Source: Lateolabrax maculatus (Eukaryota; Chordata; Actinopteri; Acropomatiformes; Lateolabracidae). From it: a DNA stretch of 64,000 bases. Where the stretch lies: the NCBI GenBank assembly GCA_031216445.1, contig CM062199.1, positions 9,855,001 through 9,919,000 of the forward strand, written 5' to 3'. Numbering within the stretch: position 1 is the stretch's first letter; each line of letters opens with the position of its first letter. Under the pieces are notes generated by a model that saw only the letters and a program-made list of their open reading frames with translations, ran no database searches and was not told the origin of the DNA. Positions 27,701-38,277 of the stretch are shown in pieces. The position numbers and the translations under genes were made by a program.

Positions 27701-30700
27701 TACAGGAAAATGCTAAATAAAACATAAAAAATGACATGTGAACCATAACTAGTTAGGGTTTAGGAGTCAGAGACATTTTAACCTGTCCAGTATTATTTTA
27801 TACGCTCAGGCCAGTCAGAGTAGGAGGGATTCTTTAAATTACAATAACAATCAATTATTATCTTTGATTTGCTATATCATTCTGATTGATATTAGTGAAG
27901 GCTGTGTCATTTAATGTTTTTAAGTGGACAGGATCAGAGTATCAACTGTAGATGTGGATTTGAAGTCAAGAGGTCTGACACTTAAAACATAACTGTGATG
28001 TTTTACAGTTCGACAATCACTTTTTTTGTAACAGATGGCCAGACTTCAAATACGCCATTTTAAATCATTAAGTTTTTTATTAATAAGTCATTCTGATATA
28101 ATATTAAGAATAATAACTTTATTTATAGCTTTTTAAGAAGAATAATAACATCTATATTCATCACTAACATGTGACATGAAATGTCAGGAAGCACTCTAGC
28201 TTGTGCGTGATCAATCGAAAACTTAAAAGACACCCTGCTTCAGAATATAGGTCAGATATCACAAGAGATTAAATAAAAGCTTTAGGAGGGATGTTTTTTT
28301 TTCCCATCTGAATCCTTAAGTCTTGTCCTCGCACTCTTTTAGAAATGATCAAGGTATGCATATGGTTTGGATTAGCTGGATAACTTTTACAAAATGTCCA
28401 CTTCCAAAGCCAACAAAATTCCCACAAATGTTGTTATACATCACAGGGGAACTCAGCTGAGTTCAAGAGAAAAATAAGAGCAAGGGAATGAAAGAAAAAA
28501 ACATGCATCAGCAACATCCAAAATCCACTGGCCTAGATTTCTATCTCATCCCTTACCACCCGTACTGTACCGTACTGTATATTCAAAGTTGTAATTTACA
28601 AGCTGTTGTATTGGCTTTTCCTTATGCCACTAAATCTCTCCTAAAACTACACAATAAACAGGAGAAACACATCAAATAAATCACAGAATGTACCGCATGT
28701 TCCTCTACAACAAATAAATTCACCACGGAATACATCTGTGTCTCACCTGATCCCACGGACAGATGATCCCGCCAGAAAACATAAAAAGGTAACCCATGGC
28801 AACCAAGCAGGCCCAGATGACCAGGGAGAAAACACGCAGAAGCTTCTTGAAGATGGACTCAATGCAGACGAGTACAAACACAGCCAGGAAGATAGCCAGC
28901 GCTGTGGGCACAGTGATTACAAAGGCCACATGGTCCTCAACGTTCTGAAAAAAAGAGAAATGAGATATAATTAATTAGAGAGAAACATAGGTTTGCCTGA
29001 GAGAGATAAACAAAGAAAAGAAGCTAATTTAGAAGACAGAGACTTCTCGAGGGGGCAACAGCCTAACAGTGTTATGAAAAGCCACTCCTCTGGCTCCGTT
29101 TTTTCTCTTTAGTGTCCTGAAGATACAAACAGCCAAGGTGGACATGTGACTCACCCAGAGAAGCAGCAAATACAGAACAAAACAGACTCTCCTGTTTTTT
29201 TCCACTTTTTTAAACATAACAAGGTGTTAACCTTCTTTGCTAGATCTAACAAATGCCATTTTTCTCTATATGTCCGTCAATAGCTTTAACTTTCTGTTTG
29301 AGCCACAAGAAATTGTGGCAAGACTCAGTATGAATGGCAGACTGACTCACAGGCTGTAAAATACCATATCTCTACAAAATATAAGGAGACCTAAAAGGGT
29401 AAATTGATGCTGTACAAAAAAGGAAAAGGCAAAATGGAAAATAAACCAATGCTTAAAAATATGCCTTCTGAATTATCCGGATCAAATCTTTTAGGTTTAT
29501 ATGTAATAATATAAACATTTGTGTATTATGATTATATCATTTCCAACACTGTAATTACATAATTGCTGTTTGTTGATGCATAATTGTTGCTCAGGCTCAT
29601 CTTGTTTATGTTTATTTAGTAAATATTTTAAACATGAATAGGCTGTGTAAGTGTAGTATAACACTGTGGAATATAAAATCACACAACACAAATGTTTGAT
29701 CACCACATTTTTGTGTACAATCATCCTCTTGCTCTAAGCTATTAAAGTAGTATGGTCAAACACGTCAGGTTAGACTTATTTCAATGTGACCGAATGTCCA
29801 AGCCAAGGATCCATATCCCCTTTTCAATACGTAACTCTAAAAGTGAAAAAAACATTATACTTAGAGAACATCGTATGGAGTGAGGGAAAACCCTAAAAAG
29901 CTCCCGTGTTAACCAGTAGCAAAACTGAAGCCACATCCATAATGGATTTGCTGCTGCCTTTTTGAAACACTCTTAGAGCTGAAAGTTCTAATAAAAATTT
30001 CAGGAGTTTCTTCAAGGTGGATGTAGGAGGATAGCACAGTGAAATGAGTCGTTTGTGCTGCCTGCCTTAGCCAGGTTTCATCCAATCATTGCTTTTCCAG
30101 CAGTGTAACGGGGGATGGAAAAGGGTCAGGATATGGATATGTAGGCAGATGTGTCACATCCTCACTGGCACACGTGGCTGTGTAAGCAAGGAGGTCTGTG
30201 AAATACACTGATATCTACCAATCAAACTTAAATTTGAATTCAACCCCAAATAGTCTTATATTAGTATTGAGTAAATGCTGATTCCCCCTTTTTATTTAGA
30301 TTAACAACAGGGCTAGGAATTTGCTCACTCTTGTTCACCAGAGGACCTCACTGACACTGTATCACCATCTGTAAAGACAAAGCTTTGTTTGGTCTCCCAT
30401 TCATTTCTGATCTTTAAAAACCCCAAATATCCAATGTGTAAATTACAATGCATAATCCAAATTGCTGAAAGGATGATTTTCAAGTTCTCTTTTAAACTAG
30501 TGTTGTAAATATTAACAATCATGCATGCACTTAATTAAATTAAATTAAATGTGTTGCTTTTTCATTCACTGCTGTCACTAATCATTTAAACAAATTCTGA
30601 TTCATTCCATCATTGTTTTCATAAGTGACCTAACTATCAAAATGTTTTTATGCAAATGCTTCTCTTTGTACTTGTCCTCCTCCTCCTCTCCATCTCTCTC

Positions 30701-32740
30701 TTTTTCCTTATTTAGCCTCCCCACCCCCACCTTCCCTCTGTCTCTTATTCATGCACACAGTCAATGCACTGGGACAGGAGAGGATATGTGTGGCTGCAGA
30801 GAGCCACAGAGAGTTTGTCTCGCCCAGAGCAGAGCTCCAAAACAGCACAGGATTGAGGTCAGCCAGCCAGCAGGATGGAAGGATGATAGGATACAAATAA
30901 AAGAGAGAGACAGAATATGAGTAGGTGAGACATGACACAGACACGAGGACGTAGAGAAATAGAGGATGATGGGAGGGAAAAGCAAGAGCAAAAACAAAAC
31001 AGGATGTAGGACAGAGAGACTGAGCGGCCTGACAGGGGGAGGCATTTACTGAAATGCTTGTTTGTTGTGAACAACATTGCTACCAGAATGTGCAGAATTA
31101 AATTGTTAAGTGTTTGATTGTAGGGAAATATATTCCCCAAAACTGGGGATTTCAAAGACCTTCTCCCAGTTCTGGAGCACCCATGTTTCATATTTTACAT
31201 TAATACTTAATGTTGTGGCTGCTGGTTAACTTCTACTTTCACACTTTACCACAGCTTTAACAAAAACACTGCCAGCTGGATCATATAATAAATCCAAATT
31301 GGGTAATTCATCGGTACAAACACCAGTTGTGGCTAAGATAATGAGTCAAAAGAATGATGAATGATGATTAACCACTTAAATATCTCCCCATGTGCAACAC
31401 CATACGAAAATCACTATTATGACTATTAGGCTACAGCAGTGTGTAGGAGGTTATTAAAACGCAATCAACGATCAGAAAAGTTGCCAGATTAAATATTATT
31501 CATCAAAAGATTGTTGTCTCTTCTAATCCTTTAGATAAGGGATTTCATTTGTTGACTAATTAGGCATTAGTGACTCTGTTTTGTCTTGATTGCATTTAAA
31601 TGCAATGGCTGGCTCTCACCATCTGTTGGTTGTTACAGTGCATGAAAACAACTTTACCATGCACAACTTTTAATTATGTTTTCATTCAATTTTGTATGTT
31701 TAGCTACAACACATAAGGGTTCCCATTGATTAATTGTAGTGAATTTTGTGATGTGCAGGGTGAGCGTCAGTGTGTGTAAGTGCTCTCTCTGTCTCACTCA
31801 GCCTCTTTCTGTGTGTTTTAGACTAATCCCTTCTTAATAGCAGACTCAGCAGAGCCAGAGAACGGGAGGGGCACTCTCCTAATGCAAAAATGTTTTGAAC
31901 TATAATACGGTTGTGTTAGTATATCCTCTAAAATCAATCATTTGATTGTGTTAATATATTCTTATGTTCTAAAAACATGCATATAATCAGGTAGGTTATT
32001 TAAGAGTTAAATCACCAGCCAGTCAAAATGTGCATTTGCATATAACGTTTAGCTTTTTTCCATTGAGAATAAGTGTATTTGTGTTTTACTATACAATACA
32101 CTTGAACACTGCACGGAATTTTTCAGGTTTTTAGAGCGAAGATAACCCCGTCAAAATAGTGACAGAGGGAAACAGATCTCCCTTCTGTAGTTCAGTCAAC
32201 CATGAGCTCAGACAATAACTAAGCCCCTCATTCCACCCTCACTTTTATCTCATCCTTCTCTTCTAATTAGTGCTGCAATGAGGACCGCATGCTGTGAGAG
32301 CGTGCGTGCATATAGGTGTAGTACAAAAAGCTTGTATGTGTGCGCACATATGTATGTGTGTGTTAGTCTATGAAAGAGGGGAGCTCATCTGTTGTGTTTC
32401 AGAAGCCAGCGGATGGTGTGTGTGCGCACATATGAACGTATGGGTGCATATTATTGGCAAGCTGTTTGTGTGACCCTATTTCTATGCATGCTTTTAAAAA
32501 AATGTGAGAGTTTACAATATGTGTGTGTGCACCACATGTGCCTCGATGCATCTGTCCACACTGTTTACAGAGCTTACACTTGAATTTTGAATGAATTTTC
32601 TTCATATTGTCATCTGATTTACAGCCAACACACAGGGATGTTCAATGTATCATGCTGGAATATAATGCCATCCAAATTTGTAGAGTTCCAGATGTTTGTT
32701 TATTTGTATGTTTTTAATTTGCATAATACATCTACCTGTG

Positions 32741-32779
<39 letters not shown>

Positions 32780-33046
32780 TGTGTGTGTGTTTCTACATGT
32801 TGTGAATGAGCAGCTTACCAGTCCTGAAGCAAAAAACACAGTCAGCAGAGCCAAGCAGGCTCCCATCACTATGAGCAGCAGAAAGACAATCAAGGGATGC
32901 TGCTGGCTCATACAGTAGTAGGACTCATAGAGCCAATCCGGGGACCTGTTCCTCTTCTCCTGACCTCCTCCTCCTCCGACTTTATCCCCAGACTCCCCTG
33001 CCCGGTCCAGGATATACCGCTTCCTCCTTATTGCCTCTTGCCACAT
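316..33046 (-). CDS. adcy2: Adenylate cyclase type 2, 5' part of gene (six coding exons; continues past the left edge)
   Basis: Membrane adenylyl cyclase that makes cAMP from ATP at the plasma membrane. As a family fact, type 2 is Gs-activated, conditionally stimulated by G-beta-gamma, and not calcium-dependent. Exons on the minus strand are 33046-32819, 28944-28747, 15214-15053, 3295-3146, 664-516 and 427-316. They join in frame to residues 1-333 counted from MWQEA, the known vertebrate ADCY2 start. The order seen is a short cytosolic N-terminus, TM1 (exon 1), TM2-3 (exon 2), TM4-5 (exon 3), TM6 (exon 4), then the linker and C1a start (exons 5-6) with the metal-binding Asp301 in ADIVGF. The remaining C1, the second membrane domain and C2 lie off the window. 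Teleosts often have adcy2a and adcy2b, and I cannot say which this is. Introns are about 3.9, 13.5, 11.8 and 2.5 kb and 88 bp; the last has a GC donor. tent4a lies upstream in the same orientation, as in human. Confidence 0.95.
428..515 (-). other. adcy2: adcy2 intron 5, 88-bp GC-AG intron
   Basis: This minimal-size intron starts GCATGT and ends CTCTAG on the minus strand. The coding frame on both sides fixes the ends. No GT within a few bases of the join keeps both the frame and the conserved NVSILYAD sequence. Confidence 0.85.
516..664 (-). CDS. adcy2: adcy2 coding exon 5 (linker into C1a; GC splice donor)
   Basis: The acceptor is ATTAG/GAG and the exon encodes ERLLLSLLPAHIARVMKAEI through to RHTNV plus two bases (AG) of a split Ser codon. 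The next exon begins TATACTG, so the join must fall after ..GTCAG, and the intron then begins GCATGT: a GC donor rather than GT. The length of 149 nt plus 112 nt of exon 6 is divisible by three, which supports the boundary. Confidence 0.92.
665..3145 (-). other. adcy2: adcy2 intron 4
   Basis: About 2.5 kb, mostly unique AT-rich sequence. The only structure I can name is the CAT microsatellite at 2932-2967. Short open frames around 1.64-2.09 kb show no recognisable protein. Confidence 0.9.
2932..2967. repeat. (CAT)n microsatellite
   Basis: About 12 uninterrupted CAT units inside adcy2 intron 4, followed by a degenerate CAT-rich stretch to about 3065. Confidence 0.95.
3146..3295 (-). CDS. adcy2: adcy2 coding exon 4 (residues 197-246, TM6 and signalling-helix start)
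   Basis: The exon is 50 codons in phase 0, with acceptor TACAG/ATT and donor CAG/GTAAAG. It encodes ILANIIIFMCGNMAGAYHKH, the sixth membrane span of the first bundle, and then the amphipathic cytosolic helix ending in IKLEFEKRQQ that leads into the C1 catalytic domain. Confidence 0.94.
5615..6235. repeat. Old dispersed repeat with internal direct similarity
   Basis: The segment around 5630 (CTGAAAAATGAAGCCAACAT) recurs at about 6039 (CTGAAAAGTGAAGCCAATAT). I recognise the stretches AGCCGTGAACCTGTTTT (5960) and CAATGGGTGACATCAC (6183) as parts of a common teleost repeat. I cannot classify it further or define ends from one copy. Confidence 0.55.
8874..9553. mobile_element. MITE-like element with long terminal inverted repeats, split by a SINE
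   Basis: The left end (AAGGAATAGTCTGACATTTT, then GGGAAATACGCTTTATTC) is the inverse of the motif that ends the copy at 14758-14838 (AATAAGCGTCTTCCCAAAAT, then CTATTCCTT). The right end here (TCTAACATTCGGCAAGAAAG to about 9553) is a decayed version. The inverted ends span about 80 bp. This is a very common family in teleosts, judged from memory. No transposase is present, so it is non-autonomous. It is interrupted at about 9308 by a SINE. Confidence 0.65.
9309..9490 (+). mobile_element. tRNA-derived SINE
   Basis: The head resembles a tRNA: TAGCTCACTGGG at 9321-9332 fits the Pol III A box with one mismatch, and GGTTCAAGAAT at 9371-9381 fits the B box. It is followed by a CT-rich body (CCCCCTACCTCTCCCTGAC) and a tail with AATAAAG and A-rich sequence. 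This arrangement matches a widespread percomorph-fish SINE. It is diverged in the tRNA part, so probably old and not a functional tRNA. Confidence 0.75.
14758..14838. repeat. Solo terminal end of the 8.87-kb MITE-like family
   Basis: AGAGTGGTATTAATCTTCAC, then GGCAAGAAAACAAATAAGCG and CTATTCCTT, correspond to the right end of the 8874-9553 element and to the inverse of its left end. No second end is visible nearby, so it is a truncated copy about 215 bp from adcy2 exon 3. Confidence 0.65.
15053..15214 (-). CDS. adcy2: adcy2 coding exon 3 (residues 143-196, TM4-TM5)
   Basis: The exon is 54 codons in phase 0, with acceptor CCACAG/GTG and donor CAG/GTAAGG. It encodes VSFFLFIVFVVYTMLPFSMR, then a second hydrophobic span, and ends in EPVVWQ. 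The DAIIASVLTSASHTIVLSVCL segment is close to mammalian ADCY2. The loop between TM5 and TM6 (STTADHMEP) is the least conserved part. Confidence 0.94.
15714..15735. repeat. (CA)n microsatellite
   Basis: About 11 CA units in adcy2 intron 2. Confidence 0.95.
16874..16955. repeat. Fragment of a MITE-like repeat end
   Basis: CAACCCGTTCTCATTCCCAG, then GTCGTCAAATACGGACGC, is the terminal sequence of a repeat I recognise from teleosts, and it resembles the CATTCTCACTCCCAA end at 21615. No matching opposite end was found nearby. Confidence 0.45.
20740..21040. repeat. Pyrimidine-rich then purine-rich low-complexity tract
   Basis: The plus strand is C/T-rich to about 20915, then G/A-rich (GAGAGGCGGGGAGGGA and neighbours) to about 21040. 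It accounts for the Pro/Ser-rich open frames here, which have no homology I recognise. Confidence 0.7.
21615..22125. mobile_element. Non-autonomous DNA element with 15-bp terminal inverted repeats
   Basis: CATTCTCACTCCCAA at 21615-21629 and TTGGGAGTGAGAATG at 22111-22125 are exact inverse complements. They enclose about 480 bp with no transposase. The internal piece GTTGAAGTCAGGTGATATAG (21743) recurs at about 23278 with two changes. It is a MITE-type element, superfamily not determined. Confidence 0.65.
22327..22351. repeat. (TA)n microsatellite
   Basis: An uninterrupted TA run of about 12 units. Confidence 0.9.
23276..23620. repeat. Dispersed repeat R1, copy 1, preceded by a 21.7-kb-element fragment
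   Basis: 23276-23300 matches the internal part of the 21.6-kb element. From about 23345 the sequence aligns with R1 copies near 42.0, 45.0 and 46.1 kb: GTTTCTGGCCACCTGATGAA, then TCCAATTTTCCCTC and CTCTTTAGCTGTTAAATG. It has no coding capacity that I recognise. Confidence 0.55.
24522..25434. mobile_element. hAT-like non-autonomous transposon with 8-bp target duplication
   Basis: The ends are TAGGGGTG and CACCCCTA, flanked by CTGAGTAT (24514-24521) and CTGGGTAT (25435-25442), a target duplication with 7 of 8 bases matching. An 8-bp duplication and an AGGGGTG end are typical of the hAT superfamily. The subterminal regions are ATCG/ATATCG-rich (CCATATTGTATCG; CATGACATATCGTGATAT). The interior around 24.7-25.15 kb is more GC-rich and looks like different sequence carried by or inserted in the element. 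No intact transposase is present. Confidence 0.7.
28747..28944 (-). CDS. adcy2: adcy2 coding exon 2 (residues 77-142, TM2-TM3)
   Basis: The exon is 66 codons in phase 0, with acceptor TTTTCAG before AAC GTT GAG GAC and donor CAG/GTGAGA. It encodes NVEDHVAFVITVPTALAI followed by two hydrophobic spans separated by the basic FKKLLRVFS loop, and ends in CPWDQ. Length and boundaries equal those expected for ADCY2. Confidence 0.95.
28945..32818 (-). other. adcy2: adcy2 intron 1
   Basis: About 3.9 kb. It contains pyrimidine/purine-rich tracts near 30.66-31.03 kb, TG-rich sequence at 32.3-32.55 kb and a long (TG)n next to exon 1. No mobile element is recognised. Confidence 0.9.
32742..32791. repeat. 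(TG)n microsatellite, (CA)n in the adcy2 transcript
   Basis: About 24 dinucleotide units with one interruption. In the minus-strand transcript this is a CA run starting about 30 nt after the exon 1 donor. CA-rich intronic elements near 5' splice sites are known hnRNP L sites; any effect here is inference. Confidence 0.9.
32819..33046 (-). CDS. adcy2: adcy2 coding exon 1 (residues 1-76, N-terminus and TM1)
   Basis: The exon starts at ATG 33046 (MWQEAIRRKRY), which matches the mammalian ADCY2 start, and ends with the codon CTG before the donor GTAAGC. It contains the cytosolic N-terminus with a small Gly-rich insertion (KVGGGGGQ), then the conserved segment from WLYESYYCMSQQHP into TM1, an uninterrupted hydrophobic stretch of about 25 residues. 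The start context is weak (T at -3). The reading frame stays open upstream to another ATG at 33355. A (CA)n run lies about 30 nt into the following intron. Confidence 0.93.
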
Positions 33047-33355
33047 GGATCTTGGAGCGGAAAAGGAGGAAGAGGAGGGAGACAAACTACAGGAGGCAGA
33101 GGAGGTGGTCACTGCTGTGGTATTAGTAGTTTCCACCACAGATGAGGAGCAGTTGCTCTGTTCTCTCCTGCTGTTGTTGTTCCTCTTAGGGACCCTGCTG
33201 TGAGAGCTCCTGATCTCCAGCGTATCCTTCGGTTCCTCCTCCACCTTCTCTCTGAAGTCCTTCAGGCGGAGACAACTGAAAGCTGAGGCTGAGTCAGAGG
33301 CAGCGTGCGCTGGCCGGAGGGGTGGCAAGAACGCACCGAGGGTAGAGCGCAGCAT
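33047..33355 (-). other. adcy2: In-frame 5' extension of adcy2 exon 1 (possible 103-residue N-terminal extension)
   Basis: The reading frame of exon 1 continues upstream of MWQEA without a stop for 103 codons to an ATG at 33355, and is closed by an in-frame TAA at 33427-33425. The 33355 ATG has A at -3 (AGGATGC), a better context than the MWQEA ATG. The extension is rich in Ser, Arg and Thr and looks disordered. Known mammalian ADCY2 begins at MWQEA, so this may simply be 5' UTR that happens to be open. If it is transcribed, ribosomes should meet this ATG first. Confidence 0.4.
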
Positions 33356-33620
33356 CCTCCTCTTTCTCCTCCTGCCAACATGTTGAAGCGGGAAATGAAG
33401 AGGAGCGCAGAGACTGAGTGCTCTTTAGAGTGAGAGAGAAAAGTGGGAGGGAAGTGAAGGGAAAGGGGAGGGAGAAAGGGCTAAGGGGGAGGGGAGGAGG
33501 TATAAGAAGGTGCAGCAGCAGGGAGAAGTCAGTGAGTGAGAGAGAAGAAAAGAAAAGAAAAAGAGGAGAAATTACAACACTGACATTTATGCAGTATGCA
33601 TTATGTAAAATTAATGCAAT
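33356..33620 (-). promoter_or_regulatory. adcy2: Probable adcy2 5' UTR/promoter region
   Basis: Upstream of the first coding exon the minus strand is strongly C/T-rich, with GC-box-like CCTCCCC runs at about 33488-33500 (GGGAGGGGAGG on the plus strand). I see no TATA box at a convincing distance. The start site cannot be placed from sequence alone. Confidence 0.35.
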
Positions 33621-35239
33621 GTAATAATTTGAACTGAGAAACACATGTTTGAAGCTAAATCCCGGACATGATGATGATGATTTCAAAACTGATATAACCC
33701 ACACCATCACATCTCTATACAGAGAGAGAGCATTTTGCCTTAATGCCAGATTTGTTGAAACAGCTCTCACTATTTGAAGTGACAGATGCACAAAAATATA
33801 GGGGTGAAAAGGCTTTTAAAAAATGGGACAGTTACATTTTCACATTAAGTATACAATTTAACATATCATGAGTTGAAAAATGTTAAATTATCATAAGCTG
33901 TAATAGTCAACTAAGTCCAATCAAAACTACTTTATGTAATTACATTTTGCCAGCTCAATTATGTGTCATAACTGAGTGGTTTATAAATGACAACTCTTCA
34001 GTTCTTCTGTGCAAATAAGCAGCTCAGAGAGCAAAGCAAAACATGATATAAAAGTGGACAAACACAAGCACACATGGCATTTGCTCAAACACTGTATGCA
34101 CACACACGCAGAGACTTACAAGCACAGACGCTTCACACACAGGGGCCAGCCAAAACATGGTGACAGTGGTGCTGGCCAAAATACTGCTTTTATGAAGATG
34201 AATAAATGATGTCTTCCAGATTCCTCTAATCCTCTTATAACATGAACTACCATACTTGAGTGCAGAGTGTAAATTGCCAAACTATTACTGCACAAAGCAA
34301 CAAATCACAATAGTGCATATTAATATTCATAAAGAAAATTTAAAAGCCTGTTAGGGTTGTGACTTGTGTGTGTGAGTTCATGATGGACCAGTGCATTTAT
34401 TATGCAACCTTCATACATGCAATTAAGTAGGTGGACATTCACTTACAAGCTGCCAATCCGTCAGCTGTGTATGTGCCAGGATGGTGGAGAGACTGAACAT
34501 ATGTTTGTACTGTTTTTCTATTTCCACATATGTTAAGTGCTTCACTTTTGCTGCTACAACTCTGTCCTAGGGGAAACACTGTGAATGAACAGTTAACAAT
34601 AACAATGACGTTCTGCACACCTTGCATAAAGACTGTTCATTTGATACTCTGCCAAGAAACTTTATCAGTTGTACCAACAGACAGGGGATTCAAGGCAGCT
34701 AGCCCTTGGTGGTTCAGTCATACTTTGATGTTACATGGGAGTAACAAGGTTTAACTCACACATATCACAAAAAAACCCTTAACCCTTGTGTTATCTAATA
34801 TCTGATTTTTCTGAAGTCCAACAGTCAACCTGCAACACAAAGAAAGAAACAAAGAAGCACCAAATACACATTGAATCAATTAATTGTTATCTCAATAAAT
34901 CCTGTGGTAATTGTTTTGTTATCTTTCATACTGCAGTGGCTCTGACTGGTCTTATCTATATCCTTTTCCGTGCTCCTACAAAGACCCAATTTCCCCACAG
35001 GGGTAATTACAGCTTCATCTAATTTGAATTAATTAGTATGGGCATATAGTTTGTAGATTTTATTACCAATTTAGAACTGAAAGCAAATACCAAAGCATGA
35101 CACAGCAAATAGTTTTGAACACATATCGATTCTTTCCAAGTGCAGTTGATGTTGGAGATAGTGGGAGTGGTAGTACTGGTTTCAACAAAAGCACTGGTGG
35201 GCAGCGTGAGAGAAGGAAAAGAAAACAAATGTACCTACG

Positions 35240-35740
35240 CTTTCCTGCACCACATTGTTTTCCCCTCTTTCCTCACCTGTATTACTCCATGAATGTCATT
35301 GTGCACCTTCTTTCTCTTATCTTTCTCCTCCGCCTTCACCTCATTTCATCCTCACATATTTCCCCCCTAATTTTCCCTGTGTATCCTTCCTCTGCTCTTG
35401 CATAATAACCATCATCTTCACCCACAGATCCTTACGTCCTTCACTCTCTCCCCGTCCTCTCTAACATCCAACACTTTCTATCTCAAAATCGTCTTCCCTC
35501 TCCTACACTCAAGCTTTCAAGATCTGCATCCACTTCCTGAACTACTGTATCCCTTTCCTTACACCATTTTCCACCTCAGGTTCTGTTTTCACTTGCCTCT
35601 CTTTTCCCCTTCCTCCACCACCTCTCTTCCTTCACCCTCCTCTCATTTTCCATAATGGCAAGCTCATTCCATCTCGACCTACTTCCTACTCCTTTACTCC
35701 AATTTACACTCCTTTTCTCTCTCCCATCTTCTCTCCTGTG
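35240..35740. repeat. Pyrimidine-rich low-complexity tract
   Basis: About 500 bp dominated by C and T on the plus strand. It explains the overlapping Ser/Pro-rich frames on plus and Arg/Glu-rich frames on minus. Confidence 0.75.
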
Positions 35741-38277
35741 GCTCAGCATCAGCTTCAGTAGAAAAACAATGTCAGTGCTCACTCAATGTATTCAAAAAAC
35801 AACCAAAATAAAGACTAATGTTGCTTGGGAAAAAAATCCATACAGTCTAGTAATCCACCATAATACATAGACAATAAGACAGCGTCTAAACTGAGTCAAG
35901 ATATCTGATCTCATGTTTTTTTCCCCCTGCAATTATTTACTGATAACAAATAAGGTATGATTAAAGTGGAAGTGGTTCTGATTGTGACATTGTGTGACTC
36001 TCATAACTAGCTAACACCTATTGTTTCATTACCCAGACTCAAGTCAGTCTAATCTCTGCTCTCATTATTGCAAACATAATCATCTCTCTTGTCTGATATA
36101 ATTCCGGCTGGTTTGAGATGATGTAATGTCTTAACCAAGAGATATGATATAAATTTGTAAACTCATTCTGAAATGGCATTTTTTAATAAGCTCAATGCCG
36201 ACATTTGCTGTGTGCTTGCTCAGTCAGGTTTTCCTCTTTGCCAATAAGTGGTGACTACAACTGCTGCAGTTTTAAGTAAAACTCGTACTGACAGGCCTAC
36301 AGCCTTTTTCACAGAGGCCATTTTGACATGTCACTTTAGGAAAAGCACAGGTGTAAGCAATAAAATTAATTATGGCTGAATTCCATTTAGCTGTGAATTT
36401 TCAGGGTCTTGGCATTGTGCATGCTGGCTCACTGTCCCATTATCATGGCTCACTGGGACACGTCAATAAAACAAAGCCATTACTTAAAAAACACCTGTGC
36501 TTTTATTACTATGACAAGTCAAAATGTCTGCTGTGAAAGAGGTCTACCATCAGCAACCGTAGCCAGTTATTCCCCGAGTTGGTCAGACTGCATAAAACTC
36601 ATGTAGTCAAGTCATGACTATATTTGAATGTTACTAAGTAATGTCAAGTATACTACTGGTTGTTTTTTCTATAAAAAAAAAGTAACTAATTTACTCAGAA
36701 GTTGACTTTATCCGAACAACAAACTGCATAATGTTATCTGGTTGTTTTCATGTTAAGTAAATTTGTGATTAGTGATTGCAGACTGCAGACTTAAATAATG
36801 AGAGATTCATCACACTGAATAGACATATTGCATTAGTAACTTTGTGGTAGTCCAGGTTAGTTTGTGGAGTGTGATATTCAGATAAAAATATGTGATGGTG
36901 TTTGTTCACTTGTGTGCTGAGGTGACAAAAGCAGCGTCCAAAATAGACTGCGAGGGAGGCAGAAGGCGGTGAGACGAATGCAAACACATACAAGAGGTAG
37001 GGAAGCAGCTGGTAGATATTGACCTATTCAGGGTTAAGTGGAGGTCACGAAAAACAGACACTGTTTTTTTTTTCTCATAGAGAGAGTGTGTGTTTTTATG
37101 TAAACCTCCCACACATATATACATATATGCGCATACTGGAGCACACATATTCCAGTAGCACTTGGAATAACTGCTCCTGATTTATTGCCAAACAGCTTCT
37201 AGTTGTCAATACATTACCCAAAGCTGACCTCTGCTAAAGTTTAAGAAATCAGCAGGTGAGGTAACATATGAGAGAAAACAGAAATGCAGAAAATCCAGTT
37301 GCCATCAGGAACGTGGCCAACACTGAAGTCCCACTCGGTCCTGTGCGCAGCGCTTGTTCCCTTCACTTCTTCCTCCCAACATGTGGACAGAAAAGAGGAT
37401 AAAGTGGTTTCTGCATTGCAGACAAATTAATGATAGAGGCAGGACAGTGGGCTTGGCAGATCTGAGCAGATATGTTATACTGTTGATACATATGCAGCTC
37501 ATTAATATTAAATAAATAATTTTGCAGACACACGTTTCCACAATTCATCCAAGCAGAAGTTCAATAAAAGGGTGTTTCGAAGAAGAAGAAGAAAATATTT
37601 TAAATGGTTTTCACCTGTTGTCATAATAATTCAATAAATTTGATGCGTCTCATTTGTATTCCACATCATACTATGGTCTACCATCTAATTCGCTTTCTGG
37701 CTGTCTCCAATTCTCATCTGGCATAGCCTAGATCTTAAGATAGACTTGGATATTTTCAGTCACTACAGTATATTTTAACCCTTCATTATCTGTGCATAGA
37801 AGTGTACCAGTGTCACATGTCTAACTGAGAACTAACTGTTTTAGTTGTATCTGGGTATAAATTATATTTATTACTGCATCTTAACCTATTATCTTTTATG
37901 ACTAATTATTTCTTTAAAAACATAATTTCTAGTGCAAAATTATATATATAGATATACATGAAATGAGTGAAAGGGTACAATGGGTATTGACATTATTTAC
38001 ATTTTCTATTTTTAGTCCAAAAGGCTTTGTTAAATTACTGGTCATTTGGATTCAGATTGACTGAAGACTGTAAACTAGCCCAAGTTGTATTTACAGTATG
38101 TGCCACCTGCACTAGCACAAGGACAAACACCAATGCATGCATTCTTGCAAACATACCCATGTGCACAGGGCAGCCCCTGCCCCTTTTAATTCAGCATCTG
38201 TCCTTCAAAGACAGGCCAAAACAAGAGAGGTTTCGCTCCGGGCACAGAACCAACTCTGCCTATGTTGCTTTGTAAGT

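Larger units (their letters stand above)
15215..28746 (-). other. adcy2: adcy2 intron 2
   Basis: About 13.5 kb, the largest intron in the window. It holds a CA repeat (15.71 kb), MITE-like fragments (16.88, 21.6-22.1 and 23.3-23.6 kb), a TA repeat (22.33 kb) and a hAT-like element (24.5-25.4 kb). The 18.8-19.7 kb part is free of recognisable repeats and more balanced in composition. Confidence 0.9.

Noticed and set aside
33294..33791. 165-residue minus-strand open frame upstream of adcy2
   Set aside because: It is low-complexity Ser/Leu/Pro sequence from the C/T-rich flank, not in the adcy2 frame, with no homology recognised.
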